The translations under genes were made by a program, and so were the position numbers. Positions 17,418 to 27,194 of a stretch of 64,000 nt of DNA are shown here, piece after piece. Each line of letters opens with the position of its first letter. The stretch's first letter is position 1. Origin of the DNA: Chloroflexota bacterium (GTDB lineage Bacteria; Chloroflexota; Dehalococcoidia; Lucifugimonadales; Lucifugimonadaceae); the NCBI GenBank assembly GCA_013204555.1, contig JABMNO010000049.1, positions 80,763 through 144,762 on the forward strand, written 5' to 3'. The notes below the pieces were generated by a model, which did not search any database, was not told the origin of the DNA, and saw only the letters and a program-made list of their open reading frames with translations.

Positions 17418-17913
17418 GGCTGTTGAGATTTCTCCTCATTGAGTTCATGTATGAATTCATCGTTGTTGAGAAAGAAATCACCGCGGGCATACTGCATCTC
17501 CACCTTTTGTCTGCCGTAGCGTAGACATTTCTGCCAGCGCTAACGTTTCGCCTATTCTATTCCGCGCCAACTCCGCCCGTCGCCATCCCGCGGCCAGTGC
17601 GAGCTTCATCGACGCGAGGCGGGCGCGGCTGATCGCTCGTGGCCGTTTTCGACGCTGAGATCCCGGCTCGCTTCCCGGCGTCCGGGATGACACATCGGTT
17701 CTAGCCAGACCTCACTTACCGAGCCATTCCGGGTTCGTGATCGAGACTCTGAGGATGACGTGTTCAAATTGCCAGCCCCACGCAATTCTCCCGAGGCAAA
17801 ATCAACCAATCCGCTGCATTACCGTGAGCAGCCATCCTGAGGGTCTCAAAGGATGAGTAGGGAGTCAGCGGCGCGACATCCCGCAGACTCCCTACTTAAG
17901 ACAAACGACGGTC
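17418..17913. other. Gene-free spacer with an inverted repeat
   Basis: No convincing gene. It contains an 11-bp perfect inverted repeat AGTAGGGAGTC / GACTCCCTACT at 17856-17896, placed 18-58 bp beyond the stop of the minus-strand dehydratase gene. This could act as a transcript end although no T-run follows. A CATCCTGAG...AAGGATGA hairpin-like stretch (17832-17855) and a CCCGG-rich palindromic stretch (17657-17690) resemble dispersed repeats. Confidence 0.5.
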
Positions 17914-19110
17914 CTAACTGATCACGGTCTCCAGCGTGGAGTGCCGTCGCGCGTACTTGTCTTGATCCACGGTTATTGAGAGTCCCGGCGTCTCGGGCAC
18001 CCGCATACGACCGCCGGAAAACTCATACGCACTGTAATCGTAGACATCAAAGTCCAGCGTCGAGTCCTCGGCCACGGTGAAGCTTTCCGTCACTGCTGCG
18101 AAGTGGACCAGGCCACAAAGGCCGATTCGGGCTGCGTTGTAGTTGTGTGGGCAAATTTTGGTTGCGTAGCCAGCATCAGAAATGTCCATTACGAGCTTCT
18201 GATACGGCCAAAATCCCATGTGAAGCATGTCCGGCTGAATCCCATCCAGCAGGCCCTCTTCCATGAGTCGCCAGTAGATGGGCTGGCGTCCCTGGTGGCT
18301 CTCGCCATCCACGATCATCGTTCCGGGTGAGTAGCGGTCACGCCACTCCTTCATCTTCCGGTATCCCGGAAGCTCCTCTGTGATCATCTCCTCCATCCAA
18401 TAGGTTTTGGCGGGGCCGACCTCTCGGATGAATGTCTCCAGCAGATCAAGCCGACCATCGTAGCCATTGTTGGCGTCCACCAGGATCTTGATGTCCGGGC
18501 CGATGGCGTCTCGAGTGGCTATGACAACGTCGATATCGCGCCGGAGTCCTGCCGTGGGCTCAAACCACCTGCCGGGGCGACCTAGTTTCAGCTTGAGCGC
18601 AGTCCAGCCCTTTTCGACGGCCTGCTTCGCTTCGGTGGCAACGGTACCAGCGCCATCTGCCGGGTGAACCAGATCCTGAAAGTAGAGACTGGAGTCATAC
18701 GGTTCCACGTCGTCACGGACCTTGTCGCCAAGGAGCTTATACGCCGGAATCCCAAGCGCCTGGCCCATGAGATCAAACAGAGCGTAGCTGACGAACCCGT
18801 TGTCCAGCAGATACTGCTGCCAGCGCGGGGCAACGCCAGTGACTCGCTCACCGTTCATCGTGTGAATTTCGAATATGTCACGGCCAATGAGTGGTTTGAG
18901 CGTCTCGGTGAGCGCGAGTATGGACGATCGGTTCATGAACGGGCGGGCGTTGGTTATCCCGATGAGACCCGAGGCGGTTTTAACCTGAGTCAGCCATTCA
19001 CGCTGGTTGTAGCCATAGGGATCACCCTTGGAATTTCGGCCAACCTGCCGACCAAACGCGGTCTCTACCGGGGCGACTCGGATCTCGGTGATGATCTGTT
19101 TGTCAGGCAC
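17914..19110 (-). CDS. Enolase-superfamily dehydratase/racemase, paralog 3
   Basis: A 398-aa member of the mandelate racemase group. Barrel residues visible are the KLKLG motif (Lys173, Lys175), VDAN (Asp212), WMEE (240-241), VDGE (Glu270) and PHNYNAARIG (His322). Both the KxK Lys base and the His side are therefore present. It is closely related in layout to the adjacent paralog 4: both share PYDSSLYFQD/AYDTTMYFQD, NGYDGRLDLLE/FGYDGRLDLLE and the HNxxxxRxG loop. The two genes overlap by 8 bp, implying coupled translation; they may form a heteromer or act on successive or alternative substrates. Confidence 0.88.
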   Translation of the reverse strand: MPDKQIITEIRVAPVETAFGRQVGRNSKGDPYGYNQREWLTQVKTASGLIGITNARPFMNRSSILALTETLKPLIGRDIFEIHTMNGERVTGVAPRWQQYLLDNGFVSYALFDLMGQALGIPAYKLLGDKVRDDVEPYDSSLYFQDLVHPADGAGTVATEAKQAVEKGWTALKLKLGRPGRWFEPTAGLRRDIDVVIATRDAIGPDIKILVDANNGYDGRLDLLETFIREVGPAKTYWMEEMITEELPGYRKMKEWRDRYSPGTMIVDGESHQGRQPIYWRLMEEGLLDGIQPDMLHMGFWPYQKLVMDISDAGYATKICPHNYNAARIGLCGLVHFAAVTESFTVAEDSTLDFDVYDYSAYEFSGGRMRVPETPGLSITVDQDKYARRHSTLETVIS

Positions 19111-20302
19111 TTACAACCGCCTCATGCTTCGCGTGGTCACGTGTCCAAATCTCCTCGTTTATGCCCAGTCCAATGCCAGCGAAGTTACCCACCACATGGT
19201 TTCCGCGCTCAAACGTGAGGCCGTCTGTCACATAGGTGTGGTCGTGCTGCCGCTCGTCCTCAAATGAGATGAACGTCTCTGACGCCGCCCCAAAAAGCGT
19301 GCCAAGAACGGTTCCATAGCGTCCATTGCCGAAATTGTGTGGGACCGATAGCACCTTCGTTCCAGCCAGTTGTCGTTCGAGGTCCATCCAGCCCAGCAGA
19401 CCGTGGGAGACGATATCCGGCTGGTAGCCGTCGATCAATCCCTGGTCAATCAAGTCCTGGAACACGGGCGATATTGGATTCCGGTCAACCTCGCCACAGA
19501 CGATGAGTGCTTGTGGTGCGTATTTGGCCTGGAATTCCCGTATGCGTTTGTAGTCTTCTACATCTGCATTGACCATCTCCTCGAACCAGAAGACGTTGGC
19601 GTCGGCGGTGAGCCTGAAGAAGTCTTCCAGCAGGTCCAGTCGGCCGTCATATCCGAAATTCGCGTCCACCATGAGGGCGAAATCTGGCCCGACTGCCTCA
19701 CGAATAGCATTCACCACGTCAGCATCGCGTTGCATCCCGACTTCAGGGAGCATCCATCGACCGCCTCGCCCGGTTTTGATTTTCATCTGTCGGTAGCCGT
19801 CGGCCTTAGCTTCGGCAGCTTCCTCAGCACACTTCGCAGCACCTTTCTGAGGATCAAGGAAGTCCTGGAAGTACATTGTTGTGTCGTACGCAGGTACCTC
19901 GTTACGAACTCGACCGCCAAGGAGGTCGATGGCCGACACGCCGGATTCTCGGCCCACGAGATCGAACGCAGCGTTCGATAGCCACGGATGATCGCGATAG
20001 AGGCTTGCTGTGCCGTTACCAGGCCCGGAAGCCACTCCGCCTTCGATACTCAGGAGGTCGTCCACGTTCAGCCCAACGACCCGTTCGCGCAGGACCTCTA
20101 GCAGTCCGCCAACCGTGCCATCATCGGCCCGCATGAACCGGTTACCGAGGGTGAGGCCCTCGTGACCAGAGTCGGCCTTGAGCCGAACCAGCCACTCTGA
20201 TGTACAGAGGCCTATATTGTCTCGGTAGGCGTTTTTGCCAACCTCTTTCCGGTACCAGACCGGGATGTGGGTTACGGACGCGCTGGTGATCGTGGACGAC
20301 AA
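19103..20302 (-). CDS. Enolase-superfamily dehydratase/racemase, paralog 4
   Basis: A 399-aa mandelate racemase-group protein. Lys174 and Lys176 (MKIKTG), Asp213 (VDAN), FEE at 240-242, CGEV (Glu271) and PHNFGNGRYG (His322) mark the active site. It is the first gene of a translationally coupled pair with paralog 3 (8-bp overlap) and starts 60 bp after the CARDB lipoprotein gene ends. Substrate unknown; retention of all catalytic residues argues for an active enzyme rather than a regulatory copy. Confidence 0.88.
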   Translation of the reverse strand: MSSTITSASVTHIPVWYRKEVGKNAYRDNIGLCTSEWLVRLKADSGHEGLTLGNRFMRADDGTVGGLLEVLRERVVGLNVDDLLSIEGGVASGPGNGTASLYRDHPWLSNAAFDLVGRESGVSAIDLLGGRVRNEVPAYDTTMYFQDFLDPQKGAAKCAEEAAEAKADGYRQMKIKTGRGGRWMLPEVGMQRDADVVNAIREAVGPDFALMVDANFGYDGRLDLLEDFFRLTADANVFWFEEMVNADVEDYKRIREFQAKYAPQALIVCGEVDRNPISPVFQDLIDQGLIDGYQPDIVSHGLLGWMDLERQLAGTKVLSVPHNFGNGRYGTVLGTLFGAASETFISFEDERQHDHTYVTDGLTFERGNHVVGNFAGIGLGINEEIWTRDHAKHEAVVSA

Positions 20303-20361
20303 GGTGGACTCCGATGATCGATGTTTGGGGACCGATCATAGCGCGAAATCGGAGTCAGGGA

Positions 20362-22803
20362 TTAGGTCTGGAGGTCGTCTACGAGAAATTCTGCCGTGTT
20401 ATCCAGTTCGTTTACCTCGAACTGCTCTGGCGTTTCGATGACAACTGTGACCCGGTCACCCGCCACTGGAAGGTACTTTGTCACTCCGGTCGTGAACGAT
20501 CCCGCCTCCAGCGAAGAGATCACCGCGACTGGCAGCGACGTGGATCCTCCTCCAGCGTGAAAAATGGTCACGTGAGCGTTCAAGTTCAGAGCGCGCCCCG
20601 GACCGTCATTTGCGATCACCCATCGGAATGCGGTGATTTCGATGAAGTCGACAGGCGCTGAGGTGGTCAGAGATACAAGTCGAATGTCATGCGCCATCAC
20701 GTCGAGGACAGATATCTCCAGGCTATTGTTCTCCTCGTCTGCCTCTTTGACTTTCAACGTGGAGTCAGCGACAAATCTGAGTTCCCGACCTATCGCGGAG
20801 CCAACGTCCAGCGACACGGTGGTGGTTTCACCCCGTGCGACCGGGGAAACCCGAGAAGTGGCAAGCTCCTCTCCAGACTCAATATCGATCATCGATATCT
20901 CGGTGATTCGAGACACATCTCCCGCTCCGATATTCTCGATTTCGATTCGCCACGTGAACGCCTCACCGGATTCGATGTCCAACCGGTTGGAAATGACACT
21001 GGCGATGCGGAGATCGGGCAGCATGCGCTCGTGGATCGCGAACTCCAGCACGTTGTCGGAGTTAGAGACCTCAAGTGCGCCTGAGTGGCTGACTACGAAT
21101 TGGAGACTCTCTTCGGCGACCGCTTTCCGTTTGAACGAACCAGCGAAGGTCTCGCCGACTTCAAGTCCGTTGCCGGCAGCCTGGAATATTGGAGAGGAGA
21201 GGGAGTCTGGGTCGGTCGACGCCAAGACCGCTAGATCAAACTCCCGTGAGTTGCCGGGGCCGCGGTTTAGCACAGCGTAGGTCCACTCAACGCTGTCCCC
21301 GGGCAATGGGAACTCAGGTATGGAGGTGACGCTTTCGATGATCAGGTTTGGGCGAAGGGCTGACCGGCCAGAAACGCCCACAAGCGTGTTATTCGTGTCG
21401 TCGTACTCGGTTACCTGCCCTGCAAAGTCAACGCGTGCTGCAAGGGATGTTTCTTCGGCCACGATGGACCCAAATATGAACTTCTGACTTTCTCCTGACG
21501 CCAGAGCAGTGACAATGAATGTCGTTGTCGCCGCGCCTTCTGTATCGCCAAGTAGCTCAATCTCTGTCTCACCGTAGAAGTTTCCGGCTCCCCTGTTAGT
21601 AACAGTGAGTTGCCACTCGGCCAATTGGTTGGGGTACACGGCCTCGCCGGATGGAGCGAGGCTCTCGACGATGAGGTCTGGGAGCATAATGTCGCTCACG
21701 ACCGCGGATTTGTGATTGTTGCCATCCCACAAGTCGAGTGTCGAACCCGGCAAGATAGCGAATTCAATGATTTCGTTCGCCATCGCAGCACGGTGGAAAT
21801 CGATGTTCACGGTGCCTCCTGGTGGCACATCTGCGAATTCCAATTCCCCCACTTGGGTGAAGGTGGTAGTGCTTATCTGACGCACAAATACGCCCAGCCG
21901 CGGATCTTCAGCCGCTGTAACGCCCCCGTTGAAGATAGTTGCGGTCCACTTCACGTTAGCGCCCGGAGTTGCGGGATTGCTGCCCGGTTCGATCTTCATG
22001 AGGACCAGGTCTGCGATGCCTTCAGGCATCTGTTCGGCGGGAGGAGGGGCGGAGGAGCCAACTGATGCTGGAGATGACAGTTCTAGCGACTGTTCCACCA
22101 CGATTGACTCCGTGGAAGTGGCAGCTGGTTCAAGTATTGCTGGCTCAACAGGCTCAGGAGTAGGTGCAATGGGAGCAGGATTCGGGGCACTGGTAATCGG
22201 TCGCACGGACGACGTGAAAGTCCGCGTTCGAGCCGCCACCGGGGCAACAGCGGGCGGTGGCAGGGGATTGCCTTCAATCCGACTCGTGAGGCGGATGGCC
22301 CAATCAACCGCGGATTCTTCGTCACCTCGTGTTGAGAGGCGGCCAAATACAGCGCCCTGAGTGAAGATAATTTCGATGCTGGATTCCCGCTGCACCAGCA
22401 TCGCTCCATCACCGATATCCAACCGTTTTGGAGGTGCAATGCCATTGGTCTCAGCCGTGACTCGCGCTAGCTGGTCTTGCGCCGCCTCATCGGACTCAAG
22501 AGTCTGAACCAAGCTTGTCACTGTGTTGCTCTTATCACCCGGATCAGTTGCAACGATCTGGCGGGTTCCGCCTTCACCACTGCTTGCCCGCACAAGCCAG
22601 CCGATCGGGAAATCTTCGGAGAGGAAATTAACAGCACCTTGAGGTTTATCAGCGTCGGATGAGGCGACGGTAGGGGTCGGAATCAGACCGTTGTAGGTCT
22701 CTTCGAACTCGGTAAATTCGGCGCACGCGATCACGAGACCCATAAGCAGGGCCAGCGGGAACACCCGCATCGCACGGGCGGAGCTATTACGAGAAATGCG
22801 CAT
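20362..22803 (-). CDS. Secreted CARDB-repeat lipoprotein
   Basis: About 813 aa. An N-terminal signal peptide ends in a lipobox (GLVIAC, Cys about residue 27). Then come a globular domain of about 150 residues, a Pro/Ala/Thr-rich linker, and five CARDB-like beta-sandwich repeats. Each repeat begins with a (D/N)L-hydrophobic strand such as DLVLMKIEP, DLIVESLAP, NLIIESVTS, DLRIASVIS or DIRLVSLTT, and contains a W..T/E.xNxGxG strand. CARDB domains are cell-adhesion-like folds of extracellular proteins, so the protein is probably surface-anchored with the repeats as a stalk or binding array. ATG at 22803 is chosen; a GTG at 22818 is possible. It lies between pntB and the dehydratase pair on the same strand. 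Confidence 0.8.
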   Translation of the reverse strand: MRISRNSSARAMRVFPLALLMGLVIACAEFTEFEETYNGLIPTPTVASSDADKPQGAVNFLSEDFPIGWLVRASSGEGGTRQIVATDPGDKSNTVTSLVQTLESDEAAQDQLARVTAETNGIAPPKRLDIGDGAMLVQRESSIEIIFTQGAVFGRLSTRGDEESAVDWAIRLTSRIEGNPLPPPAVAPVAARTRTFTSSVRPITSAPNPAPIAPTPEPVEPAILEPAATSTESIVVEQSLELSSPASVGSSAPPPAEQMPEGIADLVLMKIEPGSNPATPGANVKWTATIFNGGVTAAEDPRLGVFVRQISTTTFTQVGELEFADVPPGGTVNIDFHRAAMANEIIEFAILPGSTLDLWDGNNHKSAVVSDIMLPDLIVESLAPSGEAVYPNQLAEWQLTVTNRGAGNFYGETEIELLGDTEGAATTTFIVTALASGESQKFIFGSIVAEETSLAARVDFAGQVTEYDDTNNTLVGVSGRSALRPNLIIESVTSIPEFPLPGDSVEWTYAVLNRGPGNSREFDLAVLASTDPDSLSSPIFQAAGNGLEVGETFAGSFKRKAVAEESLQFVVSHSGALEVSNSDNVLEFAIHERMLPDLRIASVISNRLDIESGEAFTWRIEIENIGAGDVSRITEISMIDIESGEELATSRVSPVARGETTTVSLDVGSAIGRELRFVADSTLKVKEADEENNSLEISVLDVMAHDIRLVSLTTSAPVDFIEITAFRWVIANDGPGRALNLNAHVTIFHAGGGSTSLPVAVISSLEAGSFTTGVTKYLPVAGDRVTVVIETPEQFEVNELDNTAEFLVDDLQT

Positions 22804-22905
22804 AGTAGAGACTTTCACCGCCGTTATTCATCAACGGCAGATTGTTCTCCACGCTATGTGCGCTGGAGCGCGTTCTGAATAGTCCTTAGGTGACCGCGAA
22901 CGCGG

Positions 22906-24327
22906 CTACTCGATCTCGCGAACCTCGCTCACAAGGTCCTGAACTGACTTCTTCGCGTCACCAAAGTACATGGCAGTGTTGTCCAGGTAGAAAAGATCGT
23001 TATCGATTCCCGAGAAGCCTGTGGCCATAGAGCGTTTCAGCACAATCACCTGGCTGGCTTTGTCCACGTTGAGGATTGGCATGCCGTAGATGGGGCTTTC
23101 CGGATTGGTGCGCGCCGCCGGGTTCGTCACGTCATTGGCGCCGATAACGACCGCCACGTCCGTTCGTTCAAACTCCGGGTTGCTCTGGTCCAGGTCAAGT
23201 AACTGATCGTATGGCACGTCAGCTTCAGCCAGAAGCACGTTCATGTGGCCGGGCATTCTTCCAGCCACGGGGTGGATGGCGTACTTGACCGTGATTCCAC
23301 GTTCCTGAAGCAGCGACGCCAGTTCCTTGACGGCATGCTGGGCCTGGGCCACGGCAAGTCCGTATCCTGGCACGAATATGACCGATTGGGAGTACCCCAA
23401 TATCATGGCGGCGTCTTCCGCCGTGACGGAGCGATATGGTCTCTCACCCGGTGCTGGTCCGCCTGTGGAACTTGATGATTCAGCGCCGAATCCGCCCAGC
23501 ATGACGTTGGAAAGCGAGCGGTTCATCGCCTTCGTCATGATGCGCGTAAGGATGAGTCCGGACGCACCAACAACCGCTCCGGCCACTATGAGGATGTTGT
23601 TGTTCAGCACAAATCCTGTGGCGGCGGCAGCGACGCCTGAGTATGAGTTCAGCAGGCTAATGACGACGGGCATATCGGCGCCACCAATTGGGATGACCAG
23701 AAGTATCCCGAACAGAGCGCCAAGAATGCCCACGAGAGCATATAGCTCAGGGTTATTGGGCTCGAAAACCAGATAGACGGATATCGCAATAATGGCGATT
23801 CCTAGTAACGCGTTGATGATATTTCTTGCTGGCAACATGAGGGGCCGCGTGGTCACCAACCCCTGAAGTTTTCCAAAGGCGACCAGGCTGCCCGTGAGTG
23901 TCAACGCACCAAGGGCGGTACTGAACAGAGCGATGGCAGCGACATCTTCTGACACAGCGCTGAGATCGCCGGTTCGCACGAGGTCGTTGACCCGCATGAA
24001 TTCCGCCGCAGCGACAAGCGCTGATCCACCACCGCCGAAACCGTTGAGGACGGCGACCATCTGAGGCATACCGGTCATCTGGACGGTGCGGGCGAGGATC
24101 ACCCCGATCACTGACCCGATTACTACGCCAAGAATAATCCACTCGAACTCGACAATCTCCTCGCTGATAAGCGTCACGCCCACGGCGATCAGCATTGCGA
24201 GCGCGGAGAGGGCGTTGCCGCGCCGCGCCGTGCGCGGTGATCCCAGAAACTTGATACCGAGTATGAACAGAACCGCGGCCACTATGTACAGGCCGTTGAT
24301 CAGGTTGATAGTTGCCTGTTCGCTCAC
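22906..24327 (-). CDS. pntB: NAD(P) transhydrogenase subunit beta
   Basis: A 473-aa PntB. The N-terminal half is a bundle of membrane helices (for example LYIVAAVLFILGIKFLG, WIILGVVIGSVIGVILA), including NGFGGGGSALVAAAE. The C-terminal dIII domain binds NADP(H), with the conserved VPGYGLAVAQAQH, YAIHPVAGRMPGHMNVLLAEA and VVIGANDVTNPAA. The enzyme couples hydride transfer from NADH to NADP+ to proton influx. It overlaps pntAb by 4 bp (24324-24327), completing the three-gene operon. Confidence 0.96.
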   Translation of the reverse strand: MSEQATINLINGLYIVAAVLFILGIKFLGSPRTARRGNALSALAMLIAVGVTLISEEIVEFEWIILGVVIGSVIGVILARTVQMTGMPQMVAVLNGFGGGGSALVAAAEFMRVNDLVRTGDLSAVSEDVAAIALFSTALGALTLTGSLVAFGKLQGLVTTRPLMLPARNIINALLGIAIIAISVYLVFEPNNPELYALVGILGALFGILLVIPIGGADMPVVISLLNSYSGVAAAATGFVLNNNILIVAGAVVGASGLILTRIMTKAMNRSLSNVMLGGFGAESSSSTGGPAPGERPYRSVTAEDAAMILGYSQSVIFVPGYGLAVAQAQHAVKELASLLQERGITVKYAIHPVAGRMPGHMNVLLAEADVPYDQLLDLDQSNPEFERTDVAVVIGANDVTNPAARTNPESPIYGMPILNVDKASQVIVLKRSMATGFSGIDNDLFYLDNTAMYFGDAKKSVQDLVSEVREIE

Positions 24328-24647
24328 TTTGGAGGACCCGAATCAGGTTTGTTGCTATCGGGCCGTTCGCGAGGGCGGAACATTTTGAGCATTCTGTCGG
24401 TCACCAGGAAACCACCGACTACGTTGATGGTGGCGAGTGCCACGGCGACCACACCGAGCACGATGCTCAGATCAGAATGGCCTCGTCCTGCGACAACGAG
24501 TGCTCCGATAACGATAATTCCGGAGATCGCGTTGGAGCCGGACATCAGTGGCGTGTGGAGCGTGGGGGGGACTTTTGTTATGAGTTCGTAGCCGGTGAAT
24601 ATGGCGATGACGAAGATGAGTATTGAGATCAGAAGTGGATCAGCCAT
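24324..24647 (-). CDS. pntAb: NAD(P) transhydrogenase subunit alpha, membrane part
   Basis: A 107-aa protein with three hydrophobic helices (LLISILIFVIAIFTGYELI, ISGIIVIGALVVAG, LSIVLGVVAVALATINVVGGF) and the KVPPTLHTPLMSGSNAI segment diagnostic of the dIIa part of transhydrogenase. In this organism, as in many non-enteric bacteria, the alpha subunit is split. The ATG at 24647 has GAAGGGA 7 bases upstream; it overlaps the 3' end of pntAa by 8 bp. Confidence 0.94.
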   Translation of the reverse strand: MADPLLISILIFVIAIFTGYELITKVPPTLHTPLMSGSNAISGIIVIGALVVAGRGHSDLSIVLGVVAVALATINVVGGFLVTDRMLKMFRPRERPDSNKPDSGPPK

Positions 24648-25791
24648 TTGCGGTCCCTTCTGATTTTGCTTCCGGCAAGAGGGAGTCCTGATCGTCCAGG
24701 ACAACCCGACCACCGTGCGTAACGCATGACTTCCTGACCACCTCGTCGCTGAAATCGAGCGTTATGCCGTCATCGCCAACGATCAATTCAAATAGTGCGG
24801 CGAGATTTCTCGAAAACATCTGGCTGGCGTGATATGGCATCGATGAAGGCACATTGCGTGGCCCAAGAATTAGCACCCCGTTCCGGTTAACCGTCTCACC
24901 GGCCCGTGTCAGTGCGCAGTTGCCGCCGGACTCTGCCGCCAGATCAACAATGACACTGCCGGGCCGCATACCTTCAACGGCAGCCTCGGTTAGTAGCAAC
25001 GGCGCTGGACGATTCGGAATCTGGGCGGTCGTGATCACAGCGTCTGAAGTCGCAGCATGCTCAGCAATTAGCTGGCGCTGACGCTCTTGATCTTCCTCAG
25101 TAAGCTCACGGGCGTAGCCGCCAGCCTCCTGGGCGTCTCCTGAGTCCGACTCCACGAATTTCGCGCCAAGGGACTCAACTTGCTCCTTGACGACGGAACG
25201 AACGTCGAACGCTTCGACCACCGCTCCCAGCCTTCGCGCTGTGGCGATGGCCTGAAGACCAGCGACGCCTGCGCCAAGAATTAGCACACGCGCCGGCGGA
25301 ATCGTTCCCGCTGCAGTCATCATCATGGGCAAGAACTTGCCCATGGTGTCGGCAGCCATAAGCACGGCCTTGTACCCGGCCAGTGAGGCCTGAGACGAAA
25401 GAACATCGGCGCGCTGAGCGCGGGCGATACGGGGGATTAGTTCCATCGAGAAAGTCGTGACGCCCTGTTTCGCCAGCGAATCAAGCAAGTCAGGGTTGGC
25501 GCGGGCCTGCAACATGCCGACGACGACTGCGCCAGGTTCGAGTGCAGAGATAGCGTCTTGATGAGGAGCGCCGACGAGGGGGAGTACATCAGCGTCATTC
25601 AGGGCAGAAGCAACGTCTGCGGCAACCTCCGCTCCAACACCAGCGTAAGCCTCGTCGGTGAATCCGGCGGCTACTCCAGCGCCTGTCTGAACCGAAATTA
25701 TGTGGTTGCGGGATAATCGCCCAACCGTCTCTGGGACGAGGGCGACGCGGGACTCATCGTCCGCTGCTTCCTTGAGGAGTGCGAATTTCAT
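24640..25791 (-). CDS. pntAa: NAD(P) transhydrogenase subunit alpha, soluble NAD-binding part
   Basis: A 383-aa dI domain of transhydrogenase (alanine dehydrogenase/PNT fold). It starts KFALLKEAADDESRVALVPE, with the NAD+ site at LILGAGVAGLQAIATARRLGA and the RQRQLIAEHAATSDAVITTAQIP loop. It binds NAD(H) at the cytoplasmic face of the PntAb/PntB membrane domain. First gene of a tightly overlapping operon, divergent from an enolase-superfamily gene with a 135-bp spacer that must carry both promoters. Confidence 0.95.
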   Translation of the reverse strand: MKFALLKEAADDESRVALVPETVGRLSRNHIISVQTGAGVAAGFTDEAYAGVGAEVAADVASALNDADVLPLVGAPHQDAISALEPGAVVVGMLQARANPDLLDSLAKQGVTTFSMELIPRIARAQRADVLSSQASLAGYKAVLMAADTMGKFLPMMMTAAGTIPPARVLILGAGVAGLQAIATARRLGAVVEAFDVRSVVKEQVESLGAKFVESDSGDAQEAGGYARELTEEDQERQRQLIAEHAATSDAVITTAQIPNRPAPLLLTEAAVEGMRPGSVIVDLAAESGGNCALTRAGETVNRNGVLILGPRNVPSSMPYHASQMFSRNLAALFELIVGDDGITLDFSDEVVRKSCVTHGGRVVLDDQDSLLPEAKSEGTANG

Positions 25792-25926
25792 ACGTTACCC
25801 ATCATATTCGTCTCCGCTGGATACGGGGTAAAGAAATGGGTACGGTTAGCGGGAATATCTGGAATCTTCGCGATACCCTCACAGATATCTCCAGTCAGCA
25901 AACTGATATCACGGGAAATTACATAC

Positions 25927-27087
25927 ATGAAGATCGTCAAAATCGACGCTTACGCGGTGAGAGTAGGACCTCGAACAAGGGCCGAGGTAGATACGCGCAA
26001 GGGAATCGAGAACTACGGCGAGTATTTCATCGACAAGGACGCGTGGACGTCTATCTATTCCCAGTTCCACGAGACATCGCTCGTCCGCATTGAGACCGAT
26101 AACGGACTGGTTGGCTGGGGTGAGGCGCAGGCGCCCGTTTCAGGGCGAGCGGTGAAGGCGATAGTTGAGGATCTGTGCACGCCAATTTTGATTGGGCGTG
26201 ACCCATTTGATGTGGAGTACCTCTGGTACCGCCTGTACAGCTCCATGCGGGAGCGTGGCCATATCACCGGATTTTTCGTAGACGCGATTGCTGGTGTGGA
26301 TCTTGCGCTCTATGACCTGCTTGGTAAGGCGCTGGACAAGCCGGCGCATCGACTTCTGGGCGGAAGGTTTCGCGACAGCGTGAAAGTTTATGTAGGCATG
26401 GGTGGTACGGATGCCGATGAGGTCGCAACGGAGGCTGTGGAGCACGTTGGCTACGGGTACCGAGCGATCAAGTTGCACCTGAAGTCCCCTGATAAAGAGC
26501 TGTTGGAGATTGTGCGGGCTGTGCGTACCGCCGTTGGAGAAGATATCGAACTCCGGGTAGATATTCACACCACCCGGGATGTTTCTGGCGCTATCAGACT
26601 CGGACGCGGGTTGGAGGCGTTGAACGTCCGATGGATCGAGAGTCCGACCGCGCCAGAAGACGCGCGAGGGCAGGCTGAGATCGCTAGAGCCCTCGATATG
26701 GAAGTCGCCACCGGTGAGTGGCTACGAACGGTTTGGGAGTGGCGGCAGTGGGTCGACTATCGTGGCTTCGATACAGCGATGCCTGACATCGCCAGGACTG
26801 GACTAACCGAAGGTAAGCGAATCGCGGCGTTGTGCGATAGCTACAACCTGCCAATTGCTCCACACGTGGGCGGCGGCGGAATCCTTTCGGTCGCCGCATC
26901 AGTCGAATACTCGCTCGCCATCCCAAACTTCCAGATTCTTGAGCACTCCCACCATGCCCACGCGAACAAAGGCTTGATAGCGTCAAGCTATCCGGAGCCG
27001 GTTGACGGCGCGTCCCCGGCTACAGACGTGCCCGGCCTGGGCGTTGAGATTGACGAGGAAGCTGTCGAGAAGTATTCGGTGAAGTAG
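25927..27087 (+). CDS. Enolase-superfamily dehydratase, paralog 5
   Basis: A 386-aa mandelate racemase-group protein. Active-site residues are KLHLK (Lys182, Lys186), VDIH (Asp212, His214), WIESP (Glu238), TGEW (Glu264), MPDI (Asp287) and APHVGGGG (His313). The third-strand IES replaces the more common EEP, but the metal-binding Glu is retained. It probably dehydrates an acid sugar. It is followed 108 bp later by an MFS carrier in the same direction, which suggests uptake plus dehydration of one substrate. Confidence 0.88.
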   Translation: MKIVKIDAYAVRVGPRTRAEVDTRKGIENYGEYFIDKDAWTSIYSQFHETSLVRIETDNGLVGWGEAQAPVSGRAVKAIVEDLCTPILIGRDPFDVEYLWYRLYSSMRERGHITGFFVDAIAGVDLALYDLLGKALDKPAHRLLGGRFRDSVKVYVGMGGTDADEVATEAVEHVGYGYRAIKLHLKSPDKELLEIVRAVRTAVGEDIELRVDIHTTRDVSGAIRLGRGLEALNVRWIESPTAPEDARGQAEIARALDMEVATGEWLRTVWEWRQWVDYRGFDTAMPDIARTGLTEGKRIAALCDSYNLPIAPHVGGGGILSVAASVEYSLAIPNFQILEHSHHAHANKGLIASSYPEPVDGASPATDVPGLGVEIDEEAVEKYSVK

Positions 27088-27194
27088 CCATCATTCCCAA
27101 GATAGCTCCTGGCGCGGTCGTCGATTCGATCAAAGAGGTCGAATGGCTGAATCGTGACGCGGCCATCATCATCTCTGGTCGTTCACTACGGGCG

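Noticed and set aside
26140..26568. 142-codon minus-strand frame opposite the enolase-superfamily gene
   Set aside because: Shadow frame; the plus strand carries the complete active-site motifs.
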